Shown: piece after piece, positions 42,512 to 51,018 of the stretch
How the letters are laid out: each line of letters begins with the position of its first letter
How positions within the stretch are numbered: the stretch's first letter is position 1
Source of the DNA: Mangrovimonas cancribranchiae
Lineage (GTDB): Bacteria > Bacteroidota > Bacteroidia > Flavobacteriales > Flavobacteriaceae
Direction: 5' to 3'
Length of the DNA stretch: 64,000 bases
Assembly (NCBI RefSeq): GCF_037126245.1
Contig: NZ_CP136925.1
Span: 736,001-800,000 of the forward strand
Notes under the pieces: model-generated
Database searches by the model: none
Told to the model about the DNA's origin: nothing
What the model saw: the letters and a program-made list of their open reading frames with translations, nothing else
Program-made: the position numbers and the translations under genes

Positions 42512-43129
42512 ATGGAATTTTCTTCAAAATTATTGGAAAAAGCAGTTAACGAAATGTCGCAACTTCCGGGTATTGGAAAACGAACAGCTTTACGTTTGGT
42601 GTTACATTTATTAAATCAGCCAGAAGAACAGTCTATACAATTAGCTAATGCTTTAAGTCAGCTTAGAACTGAAATCAACTTTTGTAAAAGTTGCCATAAT
42701 ATTAGCGATACAGAGCTTTGTGAGATTTGCTCAAATCCAAGAAGAACAGCCGAAATAATTTGTGTTGTTGAAGATGTGCGTGATGTTATGGCTATAGAAA
42801 ATACAAGCTCGTTTAAAGGGTTGTATCATGTGTTAGGGGGGAAGATTTCACCAATGGATGGTATTGGACCTACCGATTTAAATATTCAATCTTTAGTTGA
42901 AAAAGTAAAAAATGGTCAAGTAAAAGAACTTATTTTTGCGTTAGGCTCTACTATGGAAGGCGATACGACAAACTTTTACATTTATAAGCAAATTCAAGAT
43001 TACGGTGTAGAAACATCAACAATTGCCAGAGGAATTTCCGTAGGAAATGAATTAGAATATACAGACGAAATTACCCTTGGACGAAGTATAGTAAATAGAA
43101 TTCCTTTTGAAACGTCTTTAAAATCATAA
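42512..43129 (+). CDS. recR: Recombination protein RecR
   Basis: 205 aa. It has an N-terminal helix-hairpin-helix ([17 protein letters not shown]), a zinc finger [16 protein letters not shown] at about residues 56-71 and a Toprim domain ([14 protein letters not shown] ... [21 protein letters not shown]). The C-terminus ends with [10 protein letters not shown]. RecR works with RecF/RecO to load RecA at gaps. It is divergent from the symporter, and a glycosyltransferase gene starts 6 bp after its stop. Confidence 0.96.
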   Translation: MEFSSKLLEKAVNEMSQLPGIGKRTALRLVLHLLNQPEEQSIQLANALSQLRTEINFCKSCHNISDTELCEICSNPRRTAEIICVVEDVRDVMAIENTSSFKGLYHVLGGKISPMDGIGPTDLNIQSLVEKVKNGQVKELIFALGSTMEGDTTNFYIYKQIQDYGVETSTIARGISVGNELEYTDEITLGRSIVNRIPFETSLKS

Positions 43130-43135
43130 AACCTA

Positions 43136-44245
43136 TTGAAACTTTCTGTTGTTATACTAAACTATAATGTGCGTTACTTTTTGGAGCTTTGCTTAATAAG
43201 TGTTCGTGAGGCTATAAAAGACATAGATGCCGAAATTATAGTCGTCGATAACCACTCGCCAGACGATAGTTGCCAAATGATAAAAGATAACTTTCCTGAA
43301 GTTGTTTTGATAGAGAATAAAGAAAATCTCGGGTTTTCTAAAGGTAATAATATTGGAGTGTCCAAGGCAAAAGGAGAATATATATGTATTTTAAATCCAG
43401 ATACAGTTGTTGCAGAAAATACCTTCAAAACCCTATTACAGTTTAGTGAAACGCAAAAAAAATTAGGCATTGTAGGCTGTAAACTAATCGATGGTGCTGG
43501 AGCATTTTTACCCGAAAGCAAGCGTAATATTCCTACGCCAAAAGTTGCGCTATACAAAATGCTAGGGTTTCCAAAACAGTATTACGCTAATCAAACAACT
43601 CAAAATAACACTGGTGAGGTGCCTATTTTAGTAGGCGCTTTTATGCTGTTAAAAACAGCAGTGTATAAAGAAGTTGGTGGATTTGATGAAGACTATTTTA
43701 TGTATGGCGAAGATGTAGATTTATCATACAAAGTTCTAAAAGCAGGATATAAAAATTATTACAACGGTACAACAACTATTATCCATTACAAAGGAGAAAG
43801 TACCTTAAAAGACGTTAGTTATGCTAAACGGTTTTATGGCGCTATGCAAATCTTCTACAAAAAACACTTTAAACGGCATATACTGTTTAATGCTGCTGTT
43901 TGGTTAGGTATTAAGCTAGCTTATCTATTCCGCAGAACTCCAGAAGAAGTAAAAAAGCAGAAGCAAAATGTGGTATTTGTGTCTCAATCTAGTATAGCTG
44001 AAACTCTAGAGCAAACTCTAAATAGACCTCTCAAATTAGAACGTCATTTAAAAACAATAGAAAACAATACAGAAGTTATTTTTGATAATAACACCATGAC
44101 ATTCAAATCAATCATTCAAGAAATGATTGCGTTTTCCGATAAAAAAGCGATATCATTTAAAATTTTACCTAAAAATGCTACCTTTATCCTAGGAAGCAAT
44201 AGCTCAAAGTTTAGAGGAGAAATTATCCCCTTAACAAATAATTAA
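43136..44245 (+). CDS. Family 2 glycosyltransferase (rhamnosyltransferase-like)
   Basis: 369 aa. A GT-A fold of family GT2 covers residues of about 1-235: VVILNYNVRYFLELCL start, IIVVDNHSPDDS, NLGFSKGNNIG, ICILNPDTVV (DxD-like) and the acceptor block GGFDEDYFMYGEDVDLSYKV. After it comes an amphipathic region and about 100 residues with no clear family. The enzyme class resembles WbbL-like surface-polysaccharide transferases, so a role in envelope glycan synthesis is likely. The start is TTG at 43136, 6 bp after recR, consistent with co-transcription. Confidence 0.88.
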   Translation: MKLSVVILNYNVRYFLELCLISVREAIKDIDAEIIVVDNHSPDDSCQMIKDNFPEVVLIENKENLGFSKGNNIGVSKAKGEYICILNPDTVVAENTFKTLLQFSETQKKLGIVGCKLIDGAGAFLPESKRNIPTPKVALYKMLGFPKQYYANQTTQNNTGEVPILVGAFMLLKTAVYKEVGGFDEDYFMYGEDVDLSYKVLKAGYKNYYNGTTTIIHYKGESTLKDVSYAKRFYGAMQIFYKKHFKRHILFNAAVWLGIKLAYLFRRTPEEVKKQKQNVVFVSQSSIAETLEQTLNRPLKLERHLKTIENNTEVIFDNNTMTFKSIIQEMIAFSDKKAISFKILPKNATFILGSNSSKFRGEIIPLTNN

Positions 44246-44280
44246 TTAAATAAAACACAAAAAAATCGACGTTTTTTCGT

Positions 44281-44288
44281 TAATTTTG
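44281..44288 (+). promoter_or_regulatory. Promoter -7 box (TAATTTTG) for the E2 gene
   Basis: TAATTTTG fits TAnnTTTG and lies 37 bp before the ATG. No clear -33 TTG is seen. Confidence 0.5.
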
Positions 44289-44325
44289 CAATCGAAAATT
44301 TAAAAACGACCTTTTCATTAAAGAT

Positions 44326-45636
44326 ATGGCAAAATTTGAATTGAAATTACCCAAAATGGGAGAAAGTGTTGCCGAGGCAACAATTACATCATGGCTAAAA
44401 GAAGTAGGTGATACTATCGAAGCCGATGAAGCAGTATTGGAAATTGCTACCGATAAAGTAGATAGCGAGGTGCCTAGCGAAGTAGATGGAACATTAGTTG
44501 AAAAACTATTTAATGTTGATGATGTTGTACAAGTAGGGCAAACCATAGCAATTATAGAAACCGATGGCGATGCGCCAGTAAGTAACAATACCCCAAAAGA
44601 AGAGACTAAGCAAGAAACGGCTAAAGAACCTGCTATTGCAGAAGTGTCAAAAACGGTAGAAGTTGCTAAAGAAACAGTTGAGCCTATAGTATCTTCAGGA
44701 GAGCGTTTTTATTCGCCACTAGTGAAAAATATTGCCAAAAAGGAAAGTATAACACAAGCTGAGTTAGACGCTATGCCTGGAACAGGGAAAGATGGTCGTG
44801 TAACAAAAAATGATATTTTAGCTTATTTAGATAATCGTTCAGCGCAACCAGCTAAACCGCAATCTACTCAGGCACAACCAAAAGCAGCAGCGCCAAAAAC
44901 TGAAAGTGCTCCAGTAATTCCAACAGGAGATGATGAAGTGATAGAAATGACACGTATGGGCAAACTTATTGCACACCATATGGTAGAATCGACACAAACA
45001 TCAGCGCACGTGCAAAGTTTTATTGAAGCCGATGTAACTAAAATTTGGAACTGGCGTAAAAAAGTAAAAGACGACTTTAAAAAACGTGAAGGCGAAAACT
45101 TAACGTTCACCCCAATATTCATGGAAGCTGTAGCCAAAGCATTACGTGATTTTCCAATGATGAATATCTCCATGCAAGGCGATACCATTATCAAGAAAAA
45201 GCATGTTAATTTAGGTATGGCAGCAGCCTTGCCAGACGGAAACTTGATTGTTCCAGTAATTAAAGATGCCGATCAGTTAAACCTAGTTGGGTTAACTAAA
45301 AAAGTAAACGATTTAGCCAACCGTGCTAGACAAAATAAGTTGAAACCAGACGAAATACAAGGCGGAACTTATACTGTTACCAATGTAGGAACCTTTGGTA
45401 GCGTTATGGGAACCCCAATTATTAATCAGCCACAAGTAGGTATTTTAGCGCTTGGTGCTATTAGAAAAGTACCAGCCGTTGTGGAAACACCAGAAGGCGA
45501 CTTTATAGGCATTCGTTACCGTATGTTCCTATCGCACTCTTACGACCATAGAGTAGTAAATGGAGCCTTAGGTGGACAGTTTGTAAAAGCTGTGAAAGAT
45601 TATTTAGAAGCTTGGGATTCTAATAGAGAAATCTAG
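44326..45636 (+). CDS. 2-oxo-acid dehydrogenase E2 component (dihydrolipoamide acyltransferase)
   Basis: 436 aa. A single lipoyl domain (Lys44 in ATDKVDSEVPSEVDG) is followed by a linker, the E1/E3-binding domain (about 127-162: SPLVKNIAKKESITQAELDAM) and the acyltransferase core (about 205-436). The lipoyl-site context (TDKVDSE) is like branched-chain or oxoglutarate E2 rather than pyruvate E2. The active-site segment reads SYDHRVVNGALGG (His408), with Asn412 where most E2 enzymes have Asp. No E1 or E3 genes are in the window. The complex makes acyl-CoA and NADH in the cytoplasm. It is monocistronic with its own terminator. Confidence 0.92.
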   Translation: MAKFELKLPKMGESVAEATITSWLKEVGDTIEADEAVLEIATDKVDSEVPSEVDGTLVEKLFNVDDVVQVGQTIAIIETDGDAPVSNNTPKEETKQETAKEPAIAEVSKTVEVAKETVEPIVSSGERFYSPLVKNIAKKESITQAELDAMPGTGKDGRVTKNDILAYLDNRSAQPAKPQSTQAQPKAAAPKTESAPVIPTGDDEVIEMTRMGKLIAHHMVESTQTSAHVQSFIEADVTKIWNWRKKVKDDFKKREGENLTFTPIFMEAVAKALRDFPMMNISMQGDTIIKKKHVNLGMAAALPDGNLIVPVIKDADQLNLVGLTKKVNDLANRARQNKLKPDEIQGGTYTVTNVGTFGSVMGTPIINQPQVGILALGAIRKVPAVVETPEGDFIGIRYRMFLSHSYDHRVVNGALGGQFVKAVKDYLEAWDSNREI

Positions 45637-45656
45637 AGCTCTCTAAAAAGAAACTA

Positions 45657-45692
45657 AATAAAAAAAGCACGGTTTTAAATCGTGCTTTTTTG
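45657..45692 (+). terminator. Terminator after the E2 gene
   Basis: Stem AAAAAAGCACG / CGTGCTTTTTT with a 9-nt loop, 20-30 bp after the stop codon. Confidence 0.87.
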
Positions 45693-45741
45693 TTTCGTTA
45701 AGCTTTTATTCAACTAAAAGGATATTCTTCACAATTCTAAT

Positions 45742-45749
45742 TATCTTTG
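45742..45749 (+). promoter_or_regulatory. Promoter -7 box (TATCTTTG) for the exonuclease gene
   Basis: TATCTTTG fits TAnnTTTG. It ends 10-19 bp before the candidate ATG codons at 45760 and 45769, and rules out the TTG at 45757 as a comfortable start. Confidence 0.55.
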
Positions 45750-45768
45750 CTTAAAATTGATGCTAAAA

Positions 45769-46545
45769 ATGAGCTTAAACCTTAATAAACCTATCTGTTT
45801 TTTCGATTTAGAAACGACGGGAATAAACATTTCAAAAGACCGTATTGTCGAAATTTCTATTTTAAAAGTTTACCCTGACGGAAAAGAAGAGCGTTATACA
45901 CAATTGGTAAACCCAACCATTCCTATTCCGCCAGAAACAACAAAAGTGCATGGAATTTCAGATGAAGATGTGGCCGATAAACCAACTTTTAACGACATAG
46001 CCAAAGAAGTTAATACCATGATTAAGGATTCAGATTTAGGTGGTTTTAACTCTAATAGATTTGATATTCCGTTATTAGCCGAAGAAATGTTACGTGCCGA
46101 AGTAGATTTCGATATGAAAAATCGCGTATCTGTCGATGTACAAACTATTTTTCATAAAATGGAACAACGTACATTAAGTGCAGCCTATAAATTTTATTGC
46201 GATAAAACACTAGAAGACGCTCATAGTGCAGAAGCCGATACGTTTGCAACATACGAAGTGTTAAAAGCGCAAATACAACGTTACGACGATTTAGAGAACG
46301 ACACCAAGTTTTTAGCCGAGTTTAGCTCTCGAAAAAAGTTTGCCGATTTTGCAGGGTTTATCAGTTACAACAAAAAAGGCGAAGAGTGTTTTTCCTTCGG
46401 AAAGCATAAAGGGAAACGTGTGGTAGACGTGTTAGAGCAAGAACCAGGCTATTTTGGGTGGTTGCTAAATGCCGATTTTCCATTGTATACCAAAAAAGTA
46501 TTAACAGCTATTAAACTAAGAAGTTTTAATAATAAACTAAGCTAA
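45769..46545 (+). CDS. 3'-5' exonuclease, DnaQ/Pol III epsilon-like
   Basis: 258 aa from ATG 45769, chosen because MSLNLNKPICFFDLETTG gives the usual short lead to ExoI; ATG 45760 is also possible. DEDDh-type motifs are visible: ExoI FDLETTGINI, ExoII GFNSNRFDIPLL and ExoIII HSAEADTFATYEV. It is followed by a C-terminal part with FGKHKGKRVVDVLEQEPGYFGWLL, a segment resembling the DUF3820-type module also found at 63554 in this window. It probably removes 3' nucleotides from DNA or RNA; its exact role is unclear. It leads the operon exonuclease-FAH-HPt-cinA with gaps of 4 bp or less. Confidence 0.88.
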   Translation: MSLNLNKPICFFDLETTGINISKDRIVEISILKVYPDGKEERYTQLVNPTIPIPPETTKVHGISDEDVADKPTFNDIAKEVNTMIKDSDLGGFNSNRFDIPLLAEEMLRAEVDFDMKNRVSVDVQTIFHKMEQRTLSAAYKFYCDKTLEDAHSAEADTFATYEVLKAQIQRYDDLENDTKFLAEFSSRKKFADFAGFISYNKKGEECFSFGKHKGKRVVDVLEQEPGYFGWLLNADFPLYTKKVLTAIKLRSFNNKLS

Positions 46546-46549
46546 ACGC

Positions 46550-47161
46550 ATGAAGCTTATTTGTATAGGACGAAATTATACCGAGCATATTGCCGAATTG
46601 GAAAATGAAAAACCAAGTGAACCGGTGGTGTTTCAAAAACCAGACACGGCTATTTTATTAAAAAAACAACCCTTTTTTATACCAGATTTTTCTAACGATG
46701 TACATCATGAAGTTGAGGTTTTGGTGAAAATAAACCGTGTAGGAAAGTATATAGATAAAAAATTTGCCCATAAATATTACAACGAAATTGGCTTGGGTAT
46801 CGATTTTACAGCTCGCGATCTTCAAAAGCAATTAAAAGAAAAAGGCTTGCCTTGGGAAAAAGCAAAAGCTTTTGATGGCGCTGCGGTTGTAGGTAAATGG
46901 ATAGCAAAATCAGAGGTTCAAAACTTAAATAGTTTAAACTTTTCATTAGAAAAGAATGGCGACATTGTACAAGAAGGCAATACCAGTCATATGCTCTGGA
47001 AAATTGATGAGATTATAGAATATGTATCAAAATATTTCACTTTAAAGATAGGAGATATTATCTTTACAGGAACGCCTGCAGGTGTAGGCAAGGTAATTGC
47101 TAATGATAAATTGAAAGGCTTCTTAGAGGGAAGAGAAATGTTTTCAATAACAGTAAAATAA
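46550..47161 (+). CDS. Fumarylacetoacetate hydrolase family protein
   Basis: 203 aa. It is the compact FAH fold with MKLICIGRNYTEHIAEL, HHEVEVLVKI (metal-binding Glu residues), LGIDFTARDLQ, KAFDGAAVVG and IIFTGTPAGVG. Members hydrolyse or decarboxylate 2-oxo acids such as acylpyruvate or oxaloacetate with Mg2+; YcgM-like acylpyruvase is the nearest in size. It starts 4 bp after the exonuclease stop and its stop overlaps the HPt start by one base (TAATG). Confidence 0.88.
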   Translation: MKLICIGRNYTEHIAELENEKPSEPVVFQKPDTAILLKKQPFFIPDFSNDVHHEVEVLVKINRVGKYIDKKFAHKYYNEIGLGIDFTARDLQKQLKEKGLPWEKAKAFDGAAVVGKWIAKSEVQNLNSLNFSLEKNGDIVQEGNTSHMLWKIDEIIEYVSKYFTLKIGDIIFTGTPAGVGKVIANDKLKGFLEGREMFSITVK

Positions 47162-47502
47162 TGGAAGAAAATTACAAACTATTTAGAGTAAGAGAACTGG
47201 CAGATAATGATGAGGATTTTATAAAAGCACTAGTTGGAGCTTTTTTAGAAGAAGTACCAGAAGATGCCGAACGTCTTAAAAAAGCCGTTGCAGAAAAAGA
47301 CTATCATACAGCATATCAAGCGGCTCATAAAATGAAACCTACAGTCGATTTGTTTGAACTAGGTGTTCTGGCAGACTTAATAGAGGTACAAGATTGGGGT
47401 AAATTTGAAAAAACAGACTTAGATATCACCAATAAGTTACATATTGTTTTAGAAGCTGTAGACAATGCAACTCAAGAATTAAAATCAGATTATAATTTGT
47501 AA
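47161..47502 (+). CDS. Histidine phosphotransfer (HPt) domain protein
   Basis: 113 aa, a single four-helix HPt domain. The phospho-accepting His is His56 in AYQAAHKMKPTVDLF, preceded by the typical FLEEVPEDAERLKKAV helix. HPt proteins pass phosphate between receiver domains in multi-step relays. No kinase or response regulator is nearby, so partners are elsewhere. Start and stop each overlap a neighbouring gene by one base (TAATG), so it is translated with the FAH protein and cinA. Confidence 0.88.
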   Translation: MEENYKLFRVRELADNDEDFIKALVGAFLEEVPEDAERLKKAVAEKDYHTAYQAAHKMKPTVDLFELGVLADLIEVQDWGKFEKTDLDITNKLHIVLEAVDNATQELKSDYNL

Positions 47503-48749
47503 TGCAAGCAGAAATCATAACCATAGGTGATGAAATTCTCATTGGTCAGGTTGTCGATACAAATTCAGCTTATATAAGTAAAACCCTTAATAAAATTGGG
47601 GTTTCTGTGTATCAAATTACATCGGTTCAAGACGATAAAGATCATATTTTAAAAGCTTTGCAAGAAGCCGAAAGTAATGCCGATATCATTATTATTACCG
47701 GAGGTTTAGGGCCAACTAAAGACGATATTACCAAAAACACCATTGCCGAATATTTTAATGATGAATTAATTGTTGACAAAGCAGTACTAAAAAATATAGA
47801 GCACCTTTGGGAAAACCATATCAAGAAACCATTACTACAGGTTAATAAAGATCAAGCTTTAGTGCCATCAAAAGCACAGGCCTTAATGAATATTTATGGA
47901 AGTGCGCCAGGCATGTGGTTGGAAAACAATAACAAAGTATTTGTCTCGCTTCCTGGCGTGCCGTTTGAGATGAAAGCACTTATGGAAAATGAAGTCGTTC
48001 CAAAATTGAGAACCAAATACAATTTTCCATTCATCAAGCATAAAACCCTATTAACCTACGGCTTAGGAGAAAGTTCTTTAGCAGAACGAATAGAAGTATG
48101 GGAAGATAACTTACCTAGTTACATTAAATTAGCCTATTTACCTAATTTGGGTAAAGTAAGATTAAGACTTTCAGGAAAACATACAGACAGGGCATTGCTT
48201 GAAACCGAAATGGAGCAGCAAATTCAACAATTGCTCCCTCAAATAGAAGATGTGTTTTTTGGGTATGAAGAAGATGGAAACATCGAGGCTATTGTTGGTA
48301 AATTATTAGCTAAAGAAGGTAAAACTATAGCAACAGCAGAAAGTTGTACAGGAGGAAAAATAGCAGAAAGCATTACCTCAGTTGCTGGAGCATCAGCATA
48401 TTTTAAAGGAGGGATTGTAAGTTACGCCACCGAAACTAAAATTAATGTTTTAGGTATTAATAAACGTATTATCGATAACTATTCGGTTGTTAGTGCTCAA
48501 GTGGTCGAAGCTATGGCAACAAATACTTTAAAGAAATTTAATGTAGACTATACTATTGCAACAACAGGAAATGCGGGACCAACAAAAGGCGACTCAAATG
48601 CCGAAATAGGAACGGTGTTTATTGCAATTGCAACAAAAAACAATGTATATTCCAAAGAATTTAACTTTGGAAACCATAGAATAAAGGTTATAAATAAAGC
48701 CGTAAATAAGGCTTTTGAAATGCTTCAGAAAGAAATTTTAAAAAAGTAA
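47502..48749 (+). CDS. cinA: CinA family nicotinamide-nucleotide amidohydrolase / damage-inducible protein
   Basis: 415 aa, full length. The N-terminal MoCF/COG1058 domain (IITIGDEILIGQVVDTNSA; IITGGLGPTKDD) is followed by a C-terminal CinA amidase domain (ATAESCTGGKIAESITSVAGAS near residue 278; ATTGNAGP). The amidase deaminates NMN in pyridine-nucleotide salvage. The N-terminal half acts on ADP-ribose-type substrates in some homologues. It is last in the exonuclease-FAH-HPt-cinA operon and shares one base with the HPt stop. Confidence 0.93.
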   Translation: MQAEIITIGDEILIGQVVDTNSAYISKTLNKIGVSVYQITSVQDDKDHILKALQEAESNADIIIITGGLGPTKDDITKNTIAEYFNDELIVDKAVLKNIEHLWENHIKKPLLQVNKDQALVPSKAQALMNIYGSAPGMWLENNNKVFVSLPGVPFEMKALMENEVVPKLRTKYNFPFIKHKTLLTYGLGESSLAERIEVWEDNLPSYIKLAYLPNLGKVRLRLSGKHTDRALLETEMEQQIQQLLPQIEDVFFGYEEDGNIEAIVGKLLAKEGKTIATAESCTGGKIAESITSVAGASAYFKGGIVSYATETKINVLGINKRIIDNYSVVSAQVVEAMATNTLKKFNVDYTIATTGNAGPTKGDSNAEIGTVFIAIATKNNVYSKEFNFGNHRIKVINKAVNKAFEMLQKEILKK

Positions 48750-48758
48750 CAAATTTAG

Positions 48759-48790
48759 TTTGTTGATATTGTAAAGATTTCTTAAATTTG
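48759..48790 (+). promoter_or_regulatory. Promoter for the rpmB-rpmG-DUF4295 cluster
   Basis: TTTG (48759-48762), a 20-bp spacer and the -7 box TAAATTTG (48783-48790), 39 bp before the rpmB ATG. Confidence 0.65.
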
Positions 48791-48829
48791 CAGCCTGTTT
48801 TGAAATAACACACAATAAAGTTAGAAAAG

Positions 48830-49066
48830 ATGTCAAGAGTTTGTGAACTTACTGGGAAAAAAGCGATGGTTGGAAACAACGTATCTCACGCGATGAATAA
48901 AACTAAACGTAAATTTGATGCAAATTTAGTTAAAAAGCGTTTTTACATTCCTGAAGAAGATAAATGGGTAACTTTAAAAGTTTCTACATCTGCATTAAAA
49001 ACCATTAATAAAATTGGTATTTCTGCAGCATTGAAACAAGCTAAAGCCAAAGGGTTTATAAAATAA
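48830..49066 (+). CDS. rpmB: 50S ribosomal protein L28
   Basis: 78 aa. It begins MSRVCELTGKKAMVGNNVSHA, the Bacteroidota L28 N-terminus. It contains NKTKRKFDANLVKKRFYIPE and ends with a basic helix. It is the first gene of rpmB-rpmG-DUF4295-ftsY, with its own TAnnTTTG promoter. Confidence 0.97.
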   Translation: MSRVCELTGKKAMVGNNVSHAMNKTKRKFDANLVKKRFYIPEEDKWVTLKVSTSALKTINKIGISAALKQAKAKGFIK

Positions 49067-49093
49067 TTGCAGAACGTATAAAGATTACGAAAA

Positions 49094-49276
49094 ATGGCAA
49101 AGAAAGGTAATAGAATACAAGTTATATTAGAATGTACAGAGCACAAAGAATCTGGACAACCAGGAACGTCTCGTTACATTACAACAAAAAATAAAAAGAA
49201 TACGCCAGATAGAATGGAGATTAAAAAATACAATCCTATTCTTAAGCGTATGACAGTTCATAAAGAAATTAAATAA
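49094..49276 (+). CDS. rpmG: 50S ribosomal protein L33
   Basis: 60 aa. It begins [21 protein letters not shown] and ends [17 protein letters not shown]. It keeps one Cys only (Cys14), so it is the zinc-free (C-minus) form of L33. It lies 27 bp after rpmB. Confidence 0.97.
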   Translation: MAKKGNRIQVILECTEHKESGQPGTSRYITTKNKKNTPDRMEIKKYNPILKRMTVHKEIK

Positions 49277-49285
49277 TACAGAGTC

Positions 49286-49441
49286 ATGGCAAAGAAATCA
49301 GTAGCATCATTACAAACAGGATCTAAAAGGTTGAGCAAAGCTATTAAAATGGTAAAGTCACCTAAAACTGGAGCATATATGTTTGTTGAGTCTATCATGG
49401 CTCCAGATCAAGTTAACGATTGGTTAAAAAAACAAGGTTAA
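49286..49441 (+). CDS. DUF4295 small basic protein
   Basis: 51 aa, read directly from the sequence. It begins MAKKSVASLQTGSKRLSKAI, contains MVKSPKTGAYMFVE and ends VNDWLKKQG. DUF4295 is confined to Bacteroidota and sits between rpmG and ftsY, as here. Its size, charge and company suggest a ribosome-associated protein, but the function is not established. It starts 9 bp after rpmG and is followed by a terminator. Confidence 0.92.
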   Translation: MAKKSVASLQTGSKRLSKAIKMVKSPKTGAYMFVESIMAPDQVNDWLKKQG

Positions 49442-49476
49442 TCAACCTCGTTAATCGATTAACGTAAAAATATTTA

Positions 49477-49509
49477 AGCAGCTTTCAATAATTTGAAAGC
49501 TGCTTTTAT
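49477..49509 (+). terminator. Terminator between the DUF4295 gene and ftsY
   Basis: Stem AGCAGCTTTCAA / TTGAAAGCTGCT with a 4-nt loop and a TTTTATTTTAT tail. Confidence 0.8.
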
Positions 49510-49600
49510 TTTATATTTGCTTTAATTTTTATGACAAAATTTCACATTTCCTTTTTGGGCAAGAAATTTGACATAAACATTTTATACTAATTGAACTATA

Positions 49601-50554
49601 ATGAGTTTTTTTAAAAAAATATTTTCTTCAGAAAAAAAAGAAACCCTTGATAAAGGGTTAGAAAAATCTAAAACATCTTTTTTTAATAAATTAAGCAAAG
49701 CTGTTGCAGGTAAATCCAAGGTCGATGATGATGTACTCGATAATTTAGAAGAAGTTTTAGTAACTAGCGATGTGGGAGTTGAAACCACATTAAAGGTTAT
49801 CAAACGTATTGAAGCACGTGTTTCACGCGATAAATATCTAGGAACCGATGAGCTTAACGCTATTCTTCGTGAAGAAATAGCAGGCTTGTTAAGCGAAACT
49901 AATATTGGCGAAGCTACCGAGTTTTCTATTCCTCAAGGCAAAACACCACATGTTATTATGGTAGTTGGCGTAAATGGTGTAGGAAAAACAACTACTATAG
50001 GAAAATTAGCCTACCAATTTAAAAAGAAAGGTTTAAAGGTTGTTTTAGGTGCTGCCGATACCTTTAGAGCTGCCGCTATCGATCAACTTCAAGTTTGGGC
50101 GGATCGTGTAGATGTACCTATTGTAAAACAATCTATGGGAAGCGATCCAGCTTCGGTAGCTTTCGATACGTTACAGAGTGCTGTAAATCAAGATGCCGAT
50201 GTGGTAATTATAGATACTGCTGGCCGACTTCATAATAAAGTAAACTTAATGAACGAGCTTACAAAAGTAAAGCGCGTTATGCAAAAAGTAGTTGGCGATG
50301 CACCACACGATGTGTTATTGGTATTAGATGGTTCTACAGGACAAAATGCTTTCGAGCAAGCCAAACAATTTACAGCAGCTACAGAAGTTACCTCTTTAGC
50401 CGTAACTAAGCTTGATGGAACAGCAAAAGGTGGTGTGGTGATTGGGATTTCAGATCAATTTAAAATTCCAGTTAAATATATTGGCGTTGGCGAAGGTATT
50501 GAAGATTTACAAGTATTTAATAAGTTTGAATTTGTAGATTCATTTTTCAAGTAA
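49601..50554 (+). CDS. ftsY: Signal recognition particle receptor FtsY
   Basis: 317 aa. A short Lys-rich N-terminus replaces the long acidic domain of E. coli FtsY. It is followed by the four-helix N domain and the GTPase G domain. The G motifs are VGVNGVGKTTTIGKLA (P-loop), DTFRAAAIDQLQVW, DTAGRLHNKVNLMNEL, TKLDGTAKGG and the closing GVGEGIEDLQVF. It docks SRP-ribosome complexes at the membrane. In many flavobacteria rimO follows directly; here two extra genes intervene. Confidence 0.96.
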   Translation: MSFFKKIFSSEKKETLDKGLEKSKTSFFNKLSKAVAGKSKVDDDVLDNLEEVLVTSDVGVETTLKVIKRIEARVSRDKYLGTDELNAILREEIAGLLSETNIGEATEFSIPQGKTPHVIMVVGVNGVGKTTTIGKLAYQFKKKGLKVVLGAADTFRAAAIDQLQVWADRVDVPIVKQSMGSDPASVAFDTLQSAVNQDADVVIIDTAGRLHNKVNLMNELTKVKRVMQKVVGDAPHDVLLVLDGSTGQNAFEQAKQFTAATEVTSLAVTKLDGTAKGGVVIGISDQFKIPVKYIGVGEGIEDLQVFNKFEFVDSFFK

Positions 50555-50586
50555 AGAATTTTGTATCTTTATAGGAATAGTTGCTT

Positions 50587-51018
50587 ATGTCATCTCATTC
50601 CATATATCATAACTTCATTATTAAAGTTTCCCTAAAGGAGGTGTTTGACGCTGTGTCACACCCCCAACATTTGGACAATTGGTGGACGCTAAAAAGTTCT
50701 GGTGAACCAAAACTGGGGACAACTTACAATTTGAATTTTACTGATGCGTATGATTGGTATGGTAAAGTAGCGGTTTGTGAACCAAATAATTCTTTCCATA
50801 TAAAAATGACCAAAAGTGACAAGGATTGGGAGCCTACTACTTTTGGATTTGATTTACAAGAACACGACCAAGGAACCTATGTCAGGTTTAGTCATGTCAA
50901 TTGGCCTGAGATGAATGACCACCTAAAATTCTCCTCGTTTTGTTGGGGCATGTTACTCAATGGACTTAAAGATTATTTGGAAAAAGGTACCGTAATTCCT
51001 TTTGAAAATAGAAACTAA
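50587..51018 (+). CDS. SRPBCC (AHSA1-like) family protein
   Basis: 143 aa from ATG 50587, preferred over TTG 50581. The helix-grip fold pattern is clear: FIIKVSLKEVFDAVSHPQHLDNWW at the start, Asp/Tyr-rich strands (YNLNFTDAYDWYGKVAV) and a C-terminal helix WGMLLNGLKDYLEKG. The family binds hydrophobic ligands or acts as an Hsp90 co-chaperone-like module; the ligand is unknown. It ends exactly where the convergent serine hydrolase gene ends. With that gene it forms an apparent insertion between ftsY and rimO, and its base use looks slightly less AT-rich than the neighbours by eye. Confidence 0.8.
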   Translation: MSSHSIYHNFIIKVSLKEVFDAVSHPQHLDNWWTLKSSGEPKLGTTYNLNFTDAYDWYGKVAVCEPNNSFHIKMTKSDKDWEPTTFGFDLQEHDQGTYVRFSHVNWPEMNDHLKFSSFCWGMLLNGLKDYLEKGTVIPFENRN

